Assembly (NCBI GenBank): GCA_016870215.1
Contig: VGCD01000006.1
Coordinates: 20,753-84,752, forward strand
Origin: Actinomycetota bacterium
GTDB taxonomy: Bacteria; Actinomycetota; Acidimicrobiia; Acidimicrobiales; Ilumatobacteraceae
Direction of reading: 5' to 3'
DNA: 64,000 nucleotides
Part shown: positions 16,424 through 27,255 of the stretch, in pieces
Layout of the letters: each line of letters opens with the position of its first letter
Position numbering within the stretch: the first letter of the stretch is position 1
The notes under the pieces: model-generated
The model's input: only the letters and a program-made list of their open reading frames with translations
What the model was told of the DNA's origin: nothing
Database searches by the model: none
Translations under genes and position numbers: made by a program

Positions 16424-18535
16424 ATGCTGCACCTCGCCACACAATCGACATCTGTTGTGTTCGACGTGCGGTGGGGCGTGCCGTTCATCGTGTATTGGGG
16501 TGGGCACATCGACGATGCCGAAGCGCAACGCCTCGTGAACGATGTGTCACAACGACCTCGAGCAGGAGTCATCGATCGACCTGCACTCGCCACCATCGTG
16601 CCGATGCATGGTGACGGTTGGTTGGGGCACCCAGGTCTACTCGGGCGTCATCGCGGTGGCAGCGACTGGGCGCCTCGCTTTCAGACCACCCACGTCGAGT
16701 GTCAGAGGGGCATTGACGGGGCGAGTAGTGCGACCGTGACGGCAACCGACGCACATGCAGAATTGTGCCTGGTCACCAACATCGAGCTTTCTGCAATCGG
16801 GTTGTTCAGTGTCACAGTTGAACTTCGCAATGACTCGCAGATGAAGTATCTACTGGACGAATTGTCAGTGACGTTGCCGTTGCCTGCTTCAGCTACTCAC
16901 CTCACCACATTTCACGGAAGATGGTGTGGCGAGTTTCAAACTCAATCAATCGAGTGGCCAATCGGTGCGTGGATTGCCGAAAACAGAACGGGTCGGACAA
17001 GCCATGAACAACCACCATTTGTTCTGGCTCACGAATCGAACATGGGTGCTCACGATGGACAGTGTTGGGCAGCCCACCTTGCATGGAGTGGCAACCATGT
17101 CATTCGTGCTGAACGACAGGTGTACAACCGTCGCTATCTACAAGTGGGCGAATTATTGAACCCCGGTGAGGTGTGTCTTGAGCCGGGCGACGTGTACGTG
17201 ACACCAGCGGTGATGGCTGTGTACTCGTCATCTGGCCTGCAACATGTTGCACGCACTTTTCAGGCCCATGCACGCAGTGTCGTCGGCAATCTGTCGGCCC
17301 GACCAGTCACATTGAACACATGGGAAGCGATGTATTTCGATCATTCGCCCTCGAAAGTGCTCGAGCTTGCAGACGTCGCAGCATCAGTTGGTGTCGAACG
17401 CTTCGTGTTGGATGACGGGTGGTTCAACGGCCGTCGCGACGATTCAGCCGGTCTTGGTGATTGGTACGTGGACACGAATGTGTACCCCGATGGTCTCGGC
17501 CCGATTGCACAGGCAGTGACAGAAAAGGGCATGCAATTCGGATTGTGGTTCGAACCAGAGATGGTGAACCCCGACAGCGACGTGTACCGCAAACACCCCG
17601 AGTGGGTGCTTGAACGCACGGGTTATGACCACGTTCTTGGTCGCCGTCAATTGGTACTTGATCTCACACGAACCGATGCGTACACATACGTGCTCTCACG
17701 GCTCGACACTTTGTTGAGCGAATTGCCTATCGCTTATGTGAAGTGGGACATGAACAGGCCTCACATTGCAGCTGCAGATGAGTCGGGAACGGCGGCGACT
17801 CATCGCCAGACGATGGCGTTGTATGCGTTACTAGATGACGTTCGACGACTGCACCCGAACGTGGAGATCGAGTCGTGTTCCTCTGGTGGTGGGCGGATGG
17901 ATTTCGAGGTGTTGCGTCGTGTCGAACGATTTTGGACGAGCGACACCAATGACCCGGTGCGACGTCAGGTCATTCAACATCACGCGTCGTTGTTCTTCCC
18001 GCCCGAAGTGCTCGGCTGTCACATTGGTGCTCCGGTTGCTCACACCACCAACCGTGAGTCGTCTCTTAGTATGCGATGTGCGACGGCATTCTTCGCCCAC
18101 ATGGGAATCGAGTGGAACATCGTCGGCGCGACCACTACTGAACGAGCCGATGTTGCGCATGTAGTTGCAGAACACAAAGCACTTCGTCATGTGCTTCATC
18201 ACGGCGAGGTGTTGCTAACTGACTCGATGCGTGACACCGGTGCTGCCCGTCTCGTGCACGGCGTGGTGAGTGAGGACAAGCGGACGACGGTGCTCTCGTT
18301 TGCCCAACTTGATGAATATTCAGCCGACACCACCGTCAGATTGTTCGGGCTCGATGCGAACCTCATCTACACCGCGCGTCGCATCATCGTGGCCAGCGAT
18401 GACCCGACAATCGAAAACGAAAATGAGTGGTTGCGTTCTCTGTCACAGTCCGGCAAGTCATGGGCCACCGACGGCGCCAAGTTTCCGACACTGCCGATCG
18501 AATCGACAGTGCTGGTCGTGCTTGAAGGCTCGTAA
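16424..18535 (+). CDS. GH36 alpha-galactosidase
   Basis: From the ATG at 16424 the product is 703 residues, the normal GH36 size. The N-terminal beta-sandwich is followed by a TIM barrel with RFVLDDGWFNGRRDD, GLWFEPEMVNPDS and YVKWDMNRPH, where Asp442 is the expected nucleophile. FWTSDTNDPVRRQ supplies the expected acid/base Asp507, and SCSSGGGRMD lies between them. No signal peptide is visible, so it acts on imported melibiose- or raffinose-type sugars. A GTG at 16415 is an alternative start. Only about 47 bases separate it from the divergent galT start, suggesting shared control. Confidence 0.93.
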   Translation: MLHLATQSTSVVFDVRWGVPFIVYWGGHIDDAEAQRLVNDVSQRPRAGVIDRPALATIVPMHGDGWLGHPGLLGRHRGGSDWAPRFQTTHVECQRGIDGASSATVTATDAHAELCLVTNIELSAIGLFSVTVELRNDSQMKYLLDELSVTLPLPASATHLTTFHGRWCGEFQTQSIEWPIGAWIAENRTGRTSHEQPPFVLAHESNMGAHDGQCWAAHLAWSGNHVIRAERQVYNRRYLQVGELLNPGEVCLEPGDVYVTPAVMAVYSSSGLQHVARTFQAHARSVVGNLSARPVTLNTWEAMYFDHSPSKVLELADVAASVGVERFVLDDGWFNGRRDDSAGLGDWYVDTNVYPDGLGPIAQAVTEKGMQFGLWFEPEMVNPDSDVYRKHPEWVLERTGYDHVLGRRQLVLDLTRTDAYTYVLSRLDTLLSELPIAYVKWDMNRPHIAAADESGTAATHRQTMALYALLDDVRRLHPNVEIESCSSGGGRMDFEVLRRVERFWTSDTNDPVRRQVIQHHASLFFPPEVLGCHIGAPVAHTTNRESSLSMRCATAFFAHMGIEWNIVGATTTERADVAHVVAEHKALRHVLHHGEVLLTDSMRDTGAARLVHGVVSEDKRTTVLSFAQLDEYSADTTVRLFGLDANLIYTARRIIVASDDPTIENENEWLRSLSQSGKSWATDGAKFPTLPIESTVLVVLEGS

Positions 18536-18545
18536 CATCTAAGGC

Positions 18546-18848
18546 GTGACATTCCCCATTTCGGCCGAAGACGTGGCCAAAGTCGCCCGCCTTGCCCGCC
18601 TCGACATCGCCGACTCTGACATCACCCACTTCACCGAGCAACTGGCAAAAGTGATGGATCATTTCCGTGACGTCGACGCGCTTGATCTGTCTGCGGTGCA
18701 GCCGATGACGCAGCCGTATCCATTGGTCAACGTGTTGCGAGCCGACGAAGAGCAGCCGTGTCTTGATCGTGACGAGGTGTTGGCCGCGGCACCGGCAGCT
18801 GAAGACGGCCGCTTCCGCGTCCCACCAATCATCGGGCTGGTGGAGTGA
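18546..18848 (+). CDS. gatC: Asp-tRNA(Asn)/Glu-tRNA(Gln) amidotransferase subunit C
   Basis: The 100-residue protein reads [17 protein letters not shown], the GatC start, then [19 protein letters not shown] and [20 protein letters not shown] with FRVPPII at the end. It stabilises GatA-GatB. The start is GTG, 10 bases after the alpha-galactosidase stop. The TGA stop overlaps the gatA ATG by one base. Confidence 0.95.
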   Translation: MTFPISAEDVAKVARLARLDIADSDITHFTEQLAKVMDHFRDVDALDLSAVQPMTQPYPLVNVLRADEEQPCLDRDEVLAAAPAAEDGRFRVPPIIGLVE

Positions 18849-20284
18849 TGGCAAACATCCCCGCGACAGCTGCAGGCATCGCCGATGCGGTGCAATCAAA
18901 AGAAGTGTCAGCAACCGAGGTGGTTGAGCATCATCTCAATGTCATCGCGCAACGCGACGGTGACATCAACGCATTCAATCTCGTTACTTCTGAACATGCG
19001 CGGGCTGCTGCACTGCGTATCGACAATGCCATTGCATCGGGTGCTGCTGTCGGCCCACTTGCGGGTGTCCCCATTGCCATCAAGGACAACATGTGCACAC
19101 GTGGTATTCCCACCACATGTTCGTCGCACATCCTTGAAGGTTGGAAGCCGCCGTACGACGCGACTGTCATCACCACACTCGGTGCCGCTGGTGCCGTCAT
19201 GGTCGGCAAGACCAACCTCGACGAATTTGCGATGGGTTCGAGCACAGAGAACAGCGCATTTGGCCCAACTCGCAACCCGCTCGACACATCGCGAGTGCCC
19301 GGTGGAAGCAGTGGAGGAAGTGCCGCAGCGGTCGCGGCTGGCTTGGCTCCCGTCAGTCTTGGAAGCGACACCGGTGGTTCCATTCGCCAACCCGCAGCAC
19401 TCTGCGGAGTTGTCGGAGTGAAGCCCACATACGGTCGCGTCAGTCGCTACGGACTCGTTGCATTCGCCAGCAGCCTCGACCAAATCGGGCCGTTTGCCAC
19501 GACGGTGGATGATGCAGCACTCATCACGGAAGTCATTGCGGGCCACGACCCCAAAGATTCGACATCGATTCCACAACCAGTGCCGTCGCTTCGCGCCGCA
19601 GCACGTGAAGGTGTGCAAGGCATGCGCATTGGTCGCGTGACAGACCTTCCTGAAGGAGCAGAACCGGAAGTTGCTGCACGGCTGAACGAAGCGTTCGCTG
19701 CGCTCGAGAGTGTTGGTGCTCGAATCGTCGATGTCACGTTGCCATCGCTGTCGTATGCGTTGACCGCGTACTACCTCATTGCTCCTGCCGAGGCGAGCAG
19801 CAACTTGGCTCGTTATGACGGTGTGCGTTACGGCATGCGCACTTCTGCCGCTGACACCAATGCCATGTATGGCGCCACTCGCGCTGCTGGCTTCGGTGAT
19901 GAAGTCAAGCGACGCATCATGCTCGGCACATACGCATTGTCCGCGGGTTATTACGACGCGTACTACGGCAAAGCGTTGAAAGTGAGACGGCTCATCTCTG
20001 ACGACTTCGATCGTGCATACGCTCAGGCCGACGTGGTTCTCATGCCAACGTCGCCGATGGTGGCATTTCCGTTTGGCGACAAAGTCGATGATCCGATGTC
20101 CATGTACTTGTGCGACATCTACACAATTCCCACCAACCTCGCGGGTCATCCGGCCATGAGCGTGCCGTTCGGAACAGGCGCTCACGGGTTGCCAGTCGGT
20201 GTGCAGGTTCTTGCACCAGCACTTGGCGAAGTCGCCATGTTCCGCGTTGGCGGGGCACTTGAGGCCGCCGGAGCTGCGCGATGA
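18848..20284 (+). CDS. gatA: Asp-tRNA(Asn)/Glu-tRNA(Gln) amidotransferase subunit A
   Basis: The 478-residue amidase-signature protein contains [19 protein letters not shown] (catalytic Lys), [17 protein letters not shown] and [19 protein letters not shown], which supply the cis-Ser and nucleophile Ser. [24 protein letters not shown] follows. It hydrolyses Gln to deliver ammonia to GatB. The ATG at 18848 is used; a GTG three bases upstream is an equivalent alternative. The stop overlaps gatB as ATGA. Confidence 0.97.
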   Translation: MANIPATAAGIADAVQSKEVSATEVVEHHLNVIAQRDGDINAFNLVTSEHARAAALRIDNAIASGAAVGPLAGVPIAIKDNMCTRGIPTTCSSHILEGWKPPYDATVITTLGAAGAVMVGKTNLDEFAMGSSTENSAFGPTRNPLDTSRVPGGSSGGSAAAVAAGLAPVSLGSDTGGSIRQPAALCGVVGVKPTYGRVSRYGLVAFASSLDQIGPFATTVDDAALITEVIAGHDPKDSTSIPQPVPSLRAAAREGVQGMRIGRVTDLPEGAEPEVAARLNEAFAALESVGARIVDVTLPSLSYALTAYYLIAPAEASSNLARYDGVRYGMRTSAADTNAMYGATRAAGFGDEVKRRIMLGTYALSAGYYDAYYGKALKVRRLISDDFDRAYAQADVVLMPTSPMVAFPFGDKVDDPMSMYLCDIYTIPTNLAGHPAMSVPFGTGAHGLPVGVQVLAPALGEVAMFRVGGALEAAGAAR

Positions 20285-21714
20285 GCACACTGTTGCCTGA
20301 AGGTTGGGAACTCATCTGTGGCCTCGAAGTTCACGTCGAGCTCGCAACCAAGACCAAGTTGTTCAGCGGCTCGCCGAATCGATTCGGCGATGAGCCGAAC
20401 ACCAATATCGACCCGGTGACGCTCGGATTGCCCGGTGCTCTGCCGGTGTTGAACGAACAGGCCGTCGAGTTGGCCATGCGTATCGGTCTTGCTCTCAACT
20501 GCACCATTCAGCCGTGCACGTTCCATCGCAAGAATTACTTCTACCCGGACATGCCGAAGGCGTACCAAATCAGTCAGTACGACCAGCCACTCAACATCGA
20601 CGGTTTTCTCGATCTTCCAAGCGGAGTTCGCATCGGTGTAGAGCGTGCGCACTTGGAAGAAGACACAGGGAAGAGCACACACATCGGTGGTGCAACCGGG
20701 CGCATTCACGGCAGTGAGTATTCACTTATTGACTTCAATCGCGCTGGTGTTCCGCTCGTTGAGATTGTGTCGCGGCCCGACATCCGCAGCGCTGAAGATG
20801 CGCGTCAGTATGTGGCTGAGTTGCGTGCCATTCTTCTGGCAATCGGCGCATCCGACGCAAAGATGGAAGAAGGCTCGATGCGTTGTGATGCCAACGTCAG
20901 TGTTCACCGAGTTGGCACACCATTTGGAACGCGGTGCGAGATCAAGAATGTGAACTCCATTCGTGCGCTCGGACGGGCCATTGAGTATGAGGCACGCCGT
21001 CAGTACGACGTCATCGACTCTGGTGGAACCATTCGCCAAGAGACTCGTCACTGGGACGACGCAGAAGGCCGTACTCACACACTTCGCACCAAGGAAGATG
21101 CTGACGACTATCGCTACTTCCTCGAACCAGATCTGGTTCCGTTAGTGCCGAGCGATGAGTGGATCTCACGTGTGCGCGCGAACGTGCCGATGTTGCCGGC
21201 CGCTCGTCGTACTCGACTCGCCGATGCAACCGGCGCAGATGTGCAGGGCGAGGCAGTCAGTGTCATCGTCGAACGCGGACAAGACGACTATGTGTTGTCC
21301 GTGGGTGAGGTTGGTGGCGACGTCGCGCGCGGACTCGTATACGTGCAGCAAGCTTTCTCCGAGGAGCCATCAACTCCGCGCATTCCAGCGAAGGACATTG
21401 CAGCGTTGACGTTGATGGAACGTGATTCCAAGGTGACGTCAACTCAAGCCAAGACCGTGCTCGCAGACATCGTTGCTAATGGCGGTGGTGACCCGGCGGC
21501 AATCGCAGCTGCGAAGGGCTTCGAAGCCATCGACACGAGCGAGGTCGAGGGGTTTGTCGATCAGGCCATTGCCGCTGACCCCGACGCTTGGGCAAAGTTC
21601 TGCAACGGGGAACAAAAGGCGATGGGCGCTCTGGTGGGGCTCGTGATGAAGGCCTCAAAGGGCAAGGCGGACGGCAAGGTCGTCACCGCCATCTTGAATT
21701 CTCGCCGGGGTTGA
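20281..21714 (+). CDS. gatB: Asp-tRNA(Asn)/Glu-tRNA(Gln) amidotransferase subunit B
   Basis: The 477-residue protein starts [21 protein letters not shown] and contains [58 protein letters not shown] and [12 protein letters not shown], all canonical GatB blocks. The C-terminal GatB/YqeY tail runs to residue 477. It activates misacylated Glu-tRNA(Gln) or Asp-tRNA(Asn) with ATP and amidates it. It completes gatCAB and ends 6 bases before the convergent fbpC stop. Confidence 0.97.
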   Translation: MSTLLPEGWELICGLEVHVELATKTKLFSGSPNRFGDEPNTNIDPVTLGLPGALPVLNEQAVELAMRIGLALNCTIQPCTFHRKNYFYPDMPKAYQISQYDQPLNIDGFLDLPSGVRIGVERAHLEEDTGKSTHIGGATGRIHGSEYSLIDFNRAGVPLVEIVSRPDIRSAEDARQYVAELRAILLAIGASDAKMEEGSMRCDANVSVHRVGTPFGTRCEIKNVNSIRALGRAIEYEARRQYDVIDSGGTIRQETRHWDDAEGRTHTLRTKEDADDYRYFLEPDLVPLVPSDEWISRVRANVPMLPAARRTRLADATGADVQGEAVSVIVERGQDDYVLSVGEVGGDVARGLVYVQQAFSEEPSTPRIPAKDIAALTLMERDSKVTSTQAKTVLADIVANGGGDPAAIAAAKGFEAIDTSEVEGFVDQAIAADPDAWAKFCNGEQKAMGALVGLVMKASKGKADGKVVTAILNSRRG

Positions 21715-21720
21715 CTTCCG

Positions 21721-22761
21721 TTAGGCGGTGAACGCAGTGCACGGACCGTGCACTGATATGCCGACTGAAGCTCCGACATCGGGAAGGCGGCGAGCATGAA
21801 GACGGACAGTGATGTCCTCTCCGGTTGCCATACGAACACTGATTAGTCCATCGTGCCCGAAATAACGGCTTTGTGTGACGACTCCATGGCACCCATCTTG
21901 CGAGACTTCAGATACATCAAATTGTTCGGGTCGAATAATGGCTCGTGCGTGTCCCGCACGGATCGGGTTGACGAGCTTCAATATCCCAAGTGCTGAGTCC
22001 GCTTCCGTTTCGTTTGCAGCAACTACGACATCGCAAACGACTGCATCACCTACAAACGTTGCGATGGCGAGGGATGTTGGATGCTTGTAAATATCAAGAG
22101 GTGGTCCCACTTGATCAATCGTGCCTTTCAGCAGTACGGCGACATCATCGGCAGTAGAGAGAGCTTCGTCTTGATCGTGCGTAACCCACAGCACTGTTTC
22201 CCCGGCTTGCCGCAACACAGATACAACATGATCGCGAACACTCTCCCGAAGCGAGGCGTCGAGGGCAGAGAATGGCTCATCAAGCAACACCAATTCAGGT
22301 TCAGGTGCAAGTGCACGCGCGAGTGCGACACGTTGCTGCATTCCGCCGGAAAGTTCTGACGGGTGGTGACTCTCGGTGCCGGCAAGATCAACCATGTCGA
22401 GCACTTCAGCGACACGTCGGCGACTGTTTGCAGATCGACGGTCTGCAAGTCCAAAAGCAATGTTCTGACCAACTGTCAGATGAGGAAAGAGCGCGCCTTC
22501 TTGCGTCACGATCCCGATACCTCGGTGCTGAGGCGGAACGAAGGTGTCGGGCGAACTCACAACTCTGTCGTTGACGCTCACTACCCCCTGACGCGGTCGT
22601 TCAAAGCCTGCGATGATTCGTAACAAGGTGGTCTTGCCCTCGCCGGATGGCCCGAGAAGTGCAGTGATTGATCCGGTCTTTGCCTGAAAGGAGACGTCGC
22701 GAAGGACTTCACGATCGCCGAATGAATGGGACACGTTTCGAACTTGTAGTGCGTAGGTCAT
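21721..22761 (-). CDS. fbpC: Iron(III) ABC transporter ATP-binding protein
   Basis: The 346-residue ATPase has Walker A LLGPSGEGKTTLLR (an E where most members have C or S), Q-loop VTQEGALFPHLTV, signature LSGGMQQRVALARALA, Walker B LVLLDEPFSALD and the H-loop VTHDQDEAL. The C-terminal ~110 residues form a TOBE/OB-like regulatory region. Family and context with FbpA/FbpB lipoprotein and permease indicate ferric iron import. Its ATG overlaps the fbpB stop. It should be controlled from the iron boxes upstream of fbpA. Confidence 0.9.
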   Translation of the reverse strand: MTYALQVRNVSHSFGDREVLRDVSFQAKTGSITALLGPSGEGKTTLLRIIAGFERPRQGVVSVNDRVVSSPDTFVPPQHRGIGIVTQEGALFPHLTVGQNIAFGLADRRSANSRRRVAEVLDMVDLAGTESHHPSELSGGMQQRVALARALAPEPELVLLDEPFSALDASLRESVRDHVVSVLRQAGETVLWVTHDQDEALSTADDVAVLLKGTIDQVGPPLDIYKHPTSLAIATFVGDAVVCDVVVAANETEADSALGILKLVNPIRAGHARAIIRPEQFDVSEVSQDGCHGVVTQSRYFGHDGLISVRMATGEDITVRLHARRLPDVGASVGISVHGPCTAFTA

Positions 22762-24290
22762 GAGTCGGACTTGAACTTGATTGAGGACAGAGCACCGAGT
22801 ATCGCAGTTGGAACTGCCGCAAGCACGATGATGGTGATGGCCGGTGGCGCCACGGCTGCGTAGTCAGACACGGCGGCAAAACGCCATACATCGGTCGACA
22901 ACGTGTCCCAGCCAGTGGGGAGCAGTAGGAGTGAGGCGGGAAGTTCTTTGACGGCCGCCAACATCGTGAGGGCTGAACCAGCGAGCAAACCAGGCAATGC
23001 CAACGGAAGTGTCACGCGAATGAAAGTTGCGACGGAAGAGGACCCAAGGCTTGCCGAGATCTCCTCGAGACGAACCGGCGACTTTTCAATGGCTGTCTCA
23101 AGCGTCGTCACCATTGCGGGTATGAACAAGATGACATGAGCAAAGACGAGCATTGGTAGTTCTTGATATAGCGGCGTAACCGCACGTATGCCTAGGTACA
23201 CAACCGATATGCCAATGACTAGAGCTGGCAATGAATGCGTCACGTACGTGGCAGCCGACAACATTCGACTCAGTCGACTCGGATGTCTTACGGACATGAG
23301 CGCCACTGGTAAGGCAGCCAACAAACAAAATAAGGCAGCGGCCACACCAATGCCGAACGATGTCATCGCGGATGAGACCACGTCGGATGTGTCCACGCGA
23401 CGTGTCGATTCTCGCTGCAACCATGAGACAACACTGATGACCGGAACTCCGACTGATGGAATGATGATCACAGTGGACACAGCGGCAGCCAACGCGCGCA
23501 CCTTGGCAAGAGATTGACCGCTGCGAAGTAACGTGCGTACTGGCGATACACCCTTGTCTTGTTTGCCACGTGCCTGTGATTCGGCTGCCGTAAGTGCGAG
23601 TGCCAACACCAGAAGTACCAGTGACAGACTCGCTGCTCGAGTCGGGTTGAAGCCCGACCGATATGCGCCATATATGACCCACGTGAAAACTTCATGACGC
23701 ATGACAGCCACGGCACCGAAGTCGCCCAGAACGTAGAGCGCAACTAACAACGCACCGGACAGAGTTGCACGACGTGCTTGGGGAAGTGTCACCACAAAAA
23801 AAGTGATGAGGGGTGACCGTCCAAGCGACATGGCAACTTCTTCGTGCGATGGGTCAATGCGGGAGAATACTGCCATCACAGGGAGCATCACATAGGGGAA
23901 GCAGGCAAATGTGAGGACTATGAAAGCTCCGGCGAAGCCGGAGAGCGAAGGCATCCAGGACACCCATGTAAACGCCGAGATGTAGGACGGGATTGCCAAT
24001 GGCATCGAGAAGAGCACAGTCCAAGCAACTTTTCCGCGAAGTCCTGCAAGCGTGGTGACCCATGCGGCAAAGACTCCGATAATGACCGCTGCAACGGTGA
24101 CAGAAGCGCAGAGCAAGAGACTGCGGGTCAGCAATTCTGCTGTGCGCTGTTGAATAATTTCATCTACGAATGGCCGTACGCCTCGAGATGTGGATTGTAC
24201 AACGAGGTACGCAATAGGCGAAAGGGAAGCACCCGCAACGATGACAGCGGGCACCACTTGTGCTCGAGGTGCCCGCTTTGTCGTCATCAT
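22758..24290 (-). CDS. fbpB: Iron(III) ABC transporter permease (fused double domain)
   Basis: The 510-residue protein has about 12 hydrophobic segments in two homologous halves, each ending with an EAA-type loop (EEVAMSLGRSPLITFFVVTLPQARRA and LEEISASLGSSSVATFIRVTLPLALPG). This duplicated layout is typical of FbpB/SfuB ferric permeases. The ATG at 24288-24290 lies 20 bases after the fbpA stop, and its stop is coupled to fbpC. Confidence 0.92.
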   Translation of the reverse strand: MMTTKRAPRAQVVPAVIVAGASLSPIAYLVVQSTSRGVRPFVDEIIQQRTAELLTRSLLLCASVTVAAVIIGVFAAWVTTLAGLRGKVAWTVLFSMPLAIPSYISAFTWVSWMPSLSGFAGAFIVLTFACFPYVMLPVMAVFSRIDPSHEEVAMSLGRSPLITFFVVTLPQARRATLSGALLVALYVLGDFGAVAVMRHEVFTWVIYGAYRSGFNPTRAASLSLVLLVLALALTAAESQARGKQDKGVSPVRTLLRSGQSLAKVRALAAAVSTVIIIPSVGVPVISVVSWLQRESTRRVDTSDVVSSAMTSFGIGVAAALFCLLAALPVALMSVRHPSRLSRMLSAATYVTHSLPALVIGISVVYLGIRAVTPLYQELPMLVFAHVILFIPAMVTTLETAIEKSPVRLEEISASLGSSSVATFIRVTLPLALPGLLAGSALTMLAAVKELPASLLLLPTGWDTLSTDVWRFAAVSDYAAVAPPAITIIVLAAVPTAILGALSSIKFKSDS

Positions 24291-24310
24291 GCCATTTTGT
24301 CAGTCGATGC

Positions 24311-25360
24311 TCACTTTGTCAGCAAACCAACTTGCTGAAGTAGTTCCTGAGTGATCTCGATTGACTTGAGATCTGAGAGATCAATGGCTGGCGCACCAAG
24401 GTCAGAGAGTGCCGGCAAGTCGGCAGCCTGTGTCTCGCCCTTCACGAGCAGATATTCAAAAGTCTTGTCGCTGAAATATGCCTGGCCCTCAGTCGACAGC
24501 AAGTAGTCAACGAAGACCTGTGCAGCCGAGCTGTTGTTGGCATTCTTGAGAATGCCAACACCCGCCACGTTCACGAGTCCACCGGGATCTCCGCCGCCGA
24601 GGTACTGGTTTTTGGCCTTGACCGCGTCGGCGCCTTCTGCGGCGATCTTCTCGTACAGGTAGTAGTGATTCACAAGTCCAAGTGCAACTTCACCAGAGTT
24701 GACAGCATCTCGAACCGCGCTGTTCTTCTCGTAGGCAACTGGTTTGTTTGCGGCAAACGCAGTTAGCCATTTCTTCGCGCCATCTTCGCCACGAAGTACG
24801 CGAAGTCCTGTGACGAATGATTGCCAGGATGCATTCGTGGGAGGAAAGCCGACTTGGCCTGACCACTTCGGATCGAGCAATTCGTCGATTGATGACGGCG
24901 GTGAATTGACCACATTTGGGTTGTACACAATCACGCGTACGCGACCAGAAACACCTGTCCACTTTCCTTCGGCGTCGCGGTAGTTGGCGTCTACTTTGTC
25001 AAGCGTTGTGTCGGGCAGAGTCGAGAACGATTCGCGTACCGCACCGAGAGCACCAGCATCTTGCGAGAGGAAGACATCTGCAGGTGAGTTCGAGCCCTCG
25101 GTGAGCAATAACGCAGCCGTTTCTCCACTGTCGCCGTAACGGGCGTTCACTTTGATACCTGTCGTTGCGGTGAAGTCAGTCAAAAGGTCAGCAATGAGCT
25201 CTTCACTCCGGCCCGAGTACAAGGTGATTTCACCGCCTGATGGTGCTGTTGTTCCCGCGGTCGCCGTTGAATCCGGAGCAGCAGTCGAACCGCCGCAAGC
25301 AGCAACTGCCGCGATGAGTGATGTGAGAAGCCCGAGCTTCCATGTACGTGTGCGATGCAC
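24311..25360 (-). CDS. fbpA: Iron(III)-binding lipoprotein of ABC transporter
   Basis: The 349-residue protein is a periplasmic-type binding protein of the ferric-binding group: [45 protein letters not shown] and [13 protein letters not shown], with a Tyr pair suited to Fe(III) binding. The N-terminus [22 protein letters not shown] ends in a VAAC lipobox, so Lgt should anchor it to the membrane. The start is set by a strong Shine-Dalgarno GGAGGG 5 bases before GTG at 25358-25360; an ATG 15 bases upstream would place that site inside the gene. Two DtxR/IdeR-like boxes lie 45-82 bases upstream. Confidence 0.92.
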   Translation of the reverse strand: MHRTRTWKLGLLTSLIAAVAACGGSTAAPDSTATAGTTAPSGGEITLYSGRSEELIADLLTDFTATTGIKVNARYGDSGETAALLLTEGSNSPADVFLSQDAGALGAVRESFSTLPDTTLDKVDANYRDAEGKWTGVSGRVRVIVYNPNVVNSPPSSIDELLDPKWSGQVGFPPTNASWQSFVTGLRVLRGEDGAKKWLTAFAANKPVAYEKNSAVRDAVNSGEVALGLVNHYYLYEKIAAEGADAVKAKNQYLGGGDPGGLVNVAGVGILKNANNSSAAQVFVDYLLSTEGQAYFSDKTFEYLLVKGETQAADLPALSDLGAPAIDLSDLKSIEITQELLQQVGLLTK

Positions 25361-25365
25361 GTTGT

Positions 25366-25371
25366 CCCTCC
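25366..25371 (-). promoter_or_regulatory. Ribosome binding site deciding the fbpA start
   Basis: On the minus strand GGAGGG (plus-strand CCCTCC) sits 5 bases before GTG at 25360. It favours that GTG over the ATG at 25375 as the start of the lipoprotein signal peptide. Confidence 0.75.
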
Positions 25372-25404
25372 GCATCTGATCGGTGACGGACCGTGGGTCC
25401 TGTA

Positions 25405-25442
25405 TTAGGGGTACCTAACATCCGTATCTTAGGCATACCTAA
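25405..25442. promoter_or_regulatory. Tandem DtxR/IdeR-like iron boxes
   Basis: Two copies of TTAGG-N4-CCTAA occur at 25405-25418 (TTAGGGGTACCTAA) and 25429-25442 (TTAGGCATACCTAA), both followed by CA and spaced 24 bases start to start. The pattern matches the inverted-repeat core of DtxR/IdeR operators. They lie between divergent fbpA (start 25360) and ilvD (start 25511). Iron-loaded repressor bound here would shut off iron uptake; an effect on ilvD is possible. Confidence 0.85.
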
Positions 25443-25510
25443 CATCAAACGCAACTCAATGTCGCGGATTCTCCGTGGGTCCACAGAGGGCGACAAGTAC
25501 CGTTCTCGCC

Positions 25511-27220
25511 ATGTCTTCACGACCTGACGGAACCCCCATCGACATCAAGCCTCGCAGTCGCGACGTCACTGACGGCGTCCAGAAGGCAGCAGCTCGCGCC
25601 ATGTTGCGCGCTGTCGGTCTTGGTGATGACGATTGGGTGAAGCCGCAGATTGGCATCGCTTCTGCGTGGAATGAAGTCACACCATGCAACGTGTCACTTC
25701 GACGTCTTGCAGCATCATCGAAAGAAGGCGTACGCGCCGCCGGAGGAGTGGCGCTCGAGTTCGGCACCATCACTGTCAGCGATGGCATCTCGATGGGCCA
25801 TGAAGGCATGCGTGCATCGCTGGTGAGTCGTGAAGTCATCACAGACAGTGTTGAAACAGTCGTGCACGCCGAACGTATGGACGGATTCGTGGGTCTCGCC
25901 GGATGCGACAAGAGCATTCCCGGAATGCTCATGGCAGCGGCTCGTCTCAACCTGCCGTCAGTGTTCGTGTACAACGGCTCGACACTTCCTGGTCAACACG
26001 GTGGAAAGAACATCGACATCACCACCGTGTTCGAAGCAATTGGTGCGTGTGCTGCCGGAACAATGAGCGAGAGCGAACTGGGTGACATCGAACGGGCCGC
26101 ATGTCCTGGTGAAGGTGCATGTGGCGGCATGTTCACTGCCAACACCATGTCGTCGATTGCTGAAGCCCTTGGCATGAGCCTTCCTGGTTCAGCGTCAGCA
26201 CCAGCAGTTGACACGTCGCGCGAGCACGACGCTCGCCGCGCAGGTGAAGCCGTGGTCAACTTGCTTCGCCTTGGCATTTATCCGCGCGACATTCTCACCA
26301 AGAAAGCATTTGAAAACGCCATCGCGCTCGTCAACGCACTCGGTGGCAGCACCAACGCAGTTCTACATTTGCTCGCAATTGCAAATGAAGCTGGCGTTGA
26401 GCTATCTCTCGACGACTTCAACCGCATCGCCGACAAAGTGCCACACATTGCCGACACAAAGCCGGGAGGCAAGTACCACATGACCGATGTTCACCGCATC
26501 GGTGGTGTTCCCGTTGTGTTGAAGCACTTGCTTGATGCCGGACTCTTGCACGGCGACGTGCTCACTTGCACCGGAAAGACGATGGCAGAAAATCTTGCGG
26601 AGCTGAATCCGCCAGCACCCGATGGTGATGTCATTCATCCACTGTCAGATCCGATTCACGCAGAAGGTGGCATCAACGTTCTCACTGGCTCGCTCGCACC
26701 GAGAGGTTCTGTCGTCAAGGTTGCGGGTCTCACCAAGGATCAGTTGCAGTTCGAAGGGCCAGCGCGAGTGTTCGATGGTGAAGACGGTGCAATGCAAGCC
26801 ATCATGGATGGCAGCATTCAGCCCGGAACCGTGTTGGTCATTCGCTATGAAGGCCCGAAGGGTGGACCCGGTATGCGCGAGATGCTCGCCATCACTGGTG
26901 CATTGAAAGGTGCTGGTCGAGGTGCTGATTGTGCACTCATTACTGACGGACGTTTTTCTGGCGGCACGTGGGGCTTCTGTATCGGACACGTGGCGCCCGA
27001 AGCGGTCGATGGTGGACCGATTGCGTTTGTTCGCGACGGTGATCGCATCCGTATCGACGTACCCACCAAGTCTCTTGACCTGCTTGTCGATGACAGCGAG
27101 CTGAATCAACGCAAGCAAGGCTGGAAGCCGTTGCCTCCGCGCTACACCAGCGGCGTCTTGGCCAAGTTCGCCCGCCTTGTGCAAGGCGCGGAAAAGGGAG
27201 CAATCACCAACGTCAGCTGA
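25511..27220 (+). CDS. ilvD: Dihydroxy-acid dehydratase
   Basis: The 569-residue enzyme carries [20 protein letters not shown] and [17 protein letters not shown], which hold the iron-sulfur cluster cysteines, and [20 protein letters not shown] near the end. It dehydrates 2,3-dihydroxy acids to 2-keto acids in valine and isoleucine synthesis. The ATG at 25511 is used; an in-frame start 36 bases upstream lacks family support. It stands apart from ilvBNC (30.8-34.2 kb) and diverges from the iron-regulated fbp operon. Confidence 0.97.
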   Translation: MSSRPDGTPIDIKPRSRDVTDGVQKAAARAMLRAVGLGDDDWVKPQIGIASAWNEVTPCNVSLRRLAASSKEGVRAAGGVALEFGTITVSDGISMGHEGMRASLVSREVITDSVETVVHAERMDGFVGLAGCDKSIPGMLMAAARLNLPSVFVYNGSTLPGQHGGKNIDITTVFEAIGACAAGTMSESELGDIERAACPGEGACGGMFTANTMSSIAEALGMSLPGSASAPAVDTSREHDARRAGEAVVNLLRLGIYPRDILTKKAFENAIALVNALGGSTNAVLHLLAIANEAGVELSLDDFNRIADKVPHIADTKPGGKYHMTDVHRIGGVPVVLKHLLDAGLLHGDVLTCTGKTMAENLAELNPPAPDGDVIHPLSDPIHAEGGINVLTGSLAPRGSVVKVAGLTKDQLQFEGPARVFDGEDGAMQAIMDGSIQPGTVLVIRYEGPKGGPGMREMLAITGALKGAGRGADCALITDGRFSGGTWGFCIGHVAPEAVDGGPIAFVRDGDRIRIDVPTKSLDLLVDDSELNQRKQGWKPLPPRYTSGVLAKFARLVQGAEKGAITNVS

Positions 27221-27255
27221 CCCTGACACACCCCCTTGGCATCCTGTGGCACCTC

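Noticed and set aside
18908..20290. A 460-codon open frame antisense to gatA
   Set aside because: The product is rich in Cys, His and Arg with no recognisable domain, and it mirrors the codon pattern of gatA, which is certain.
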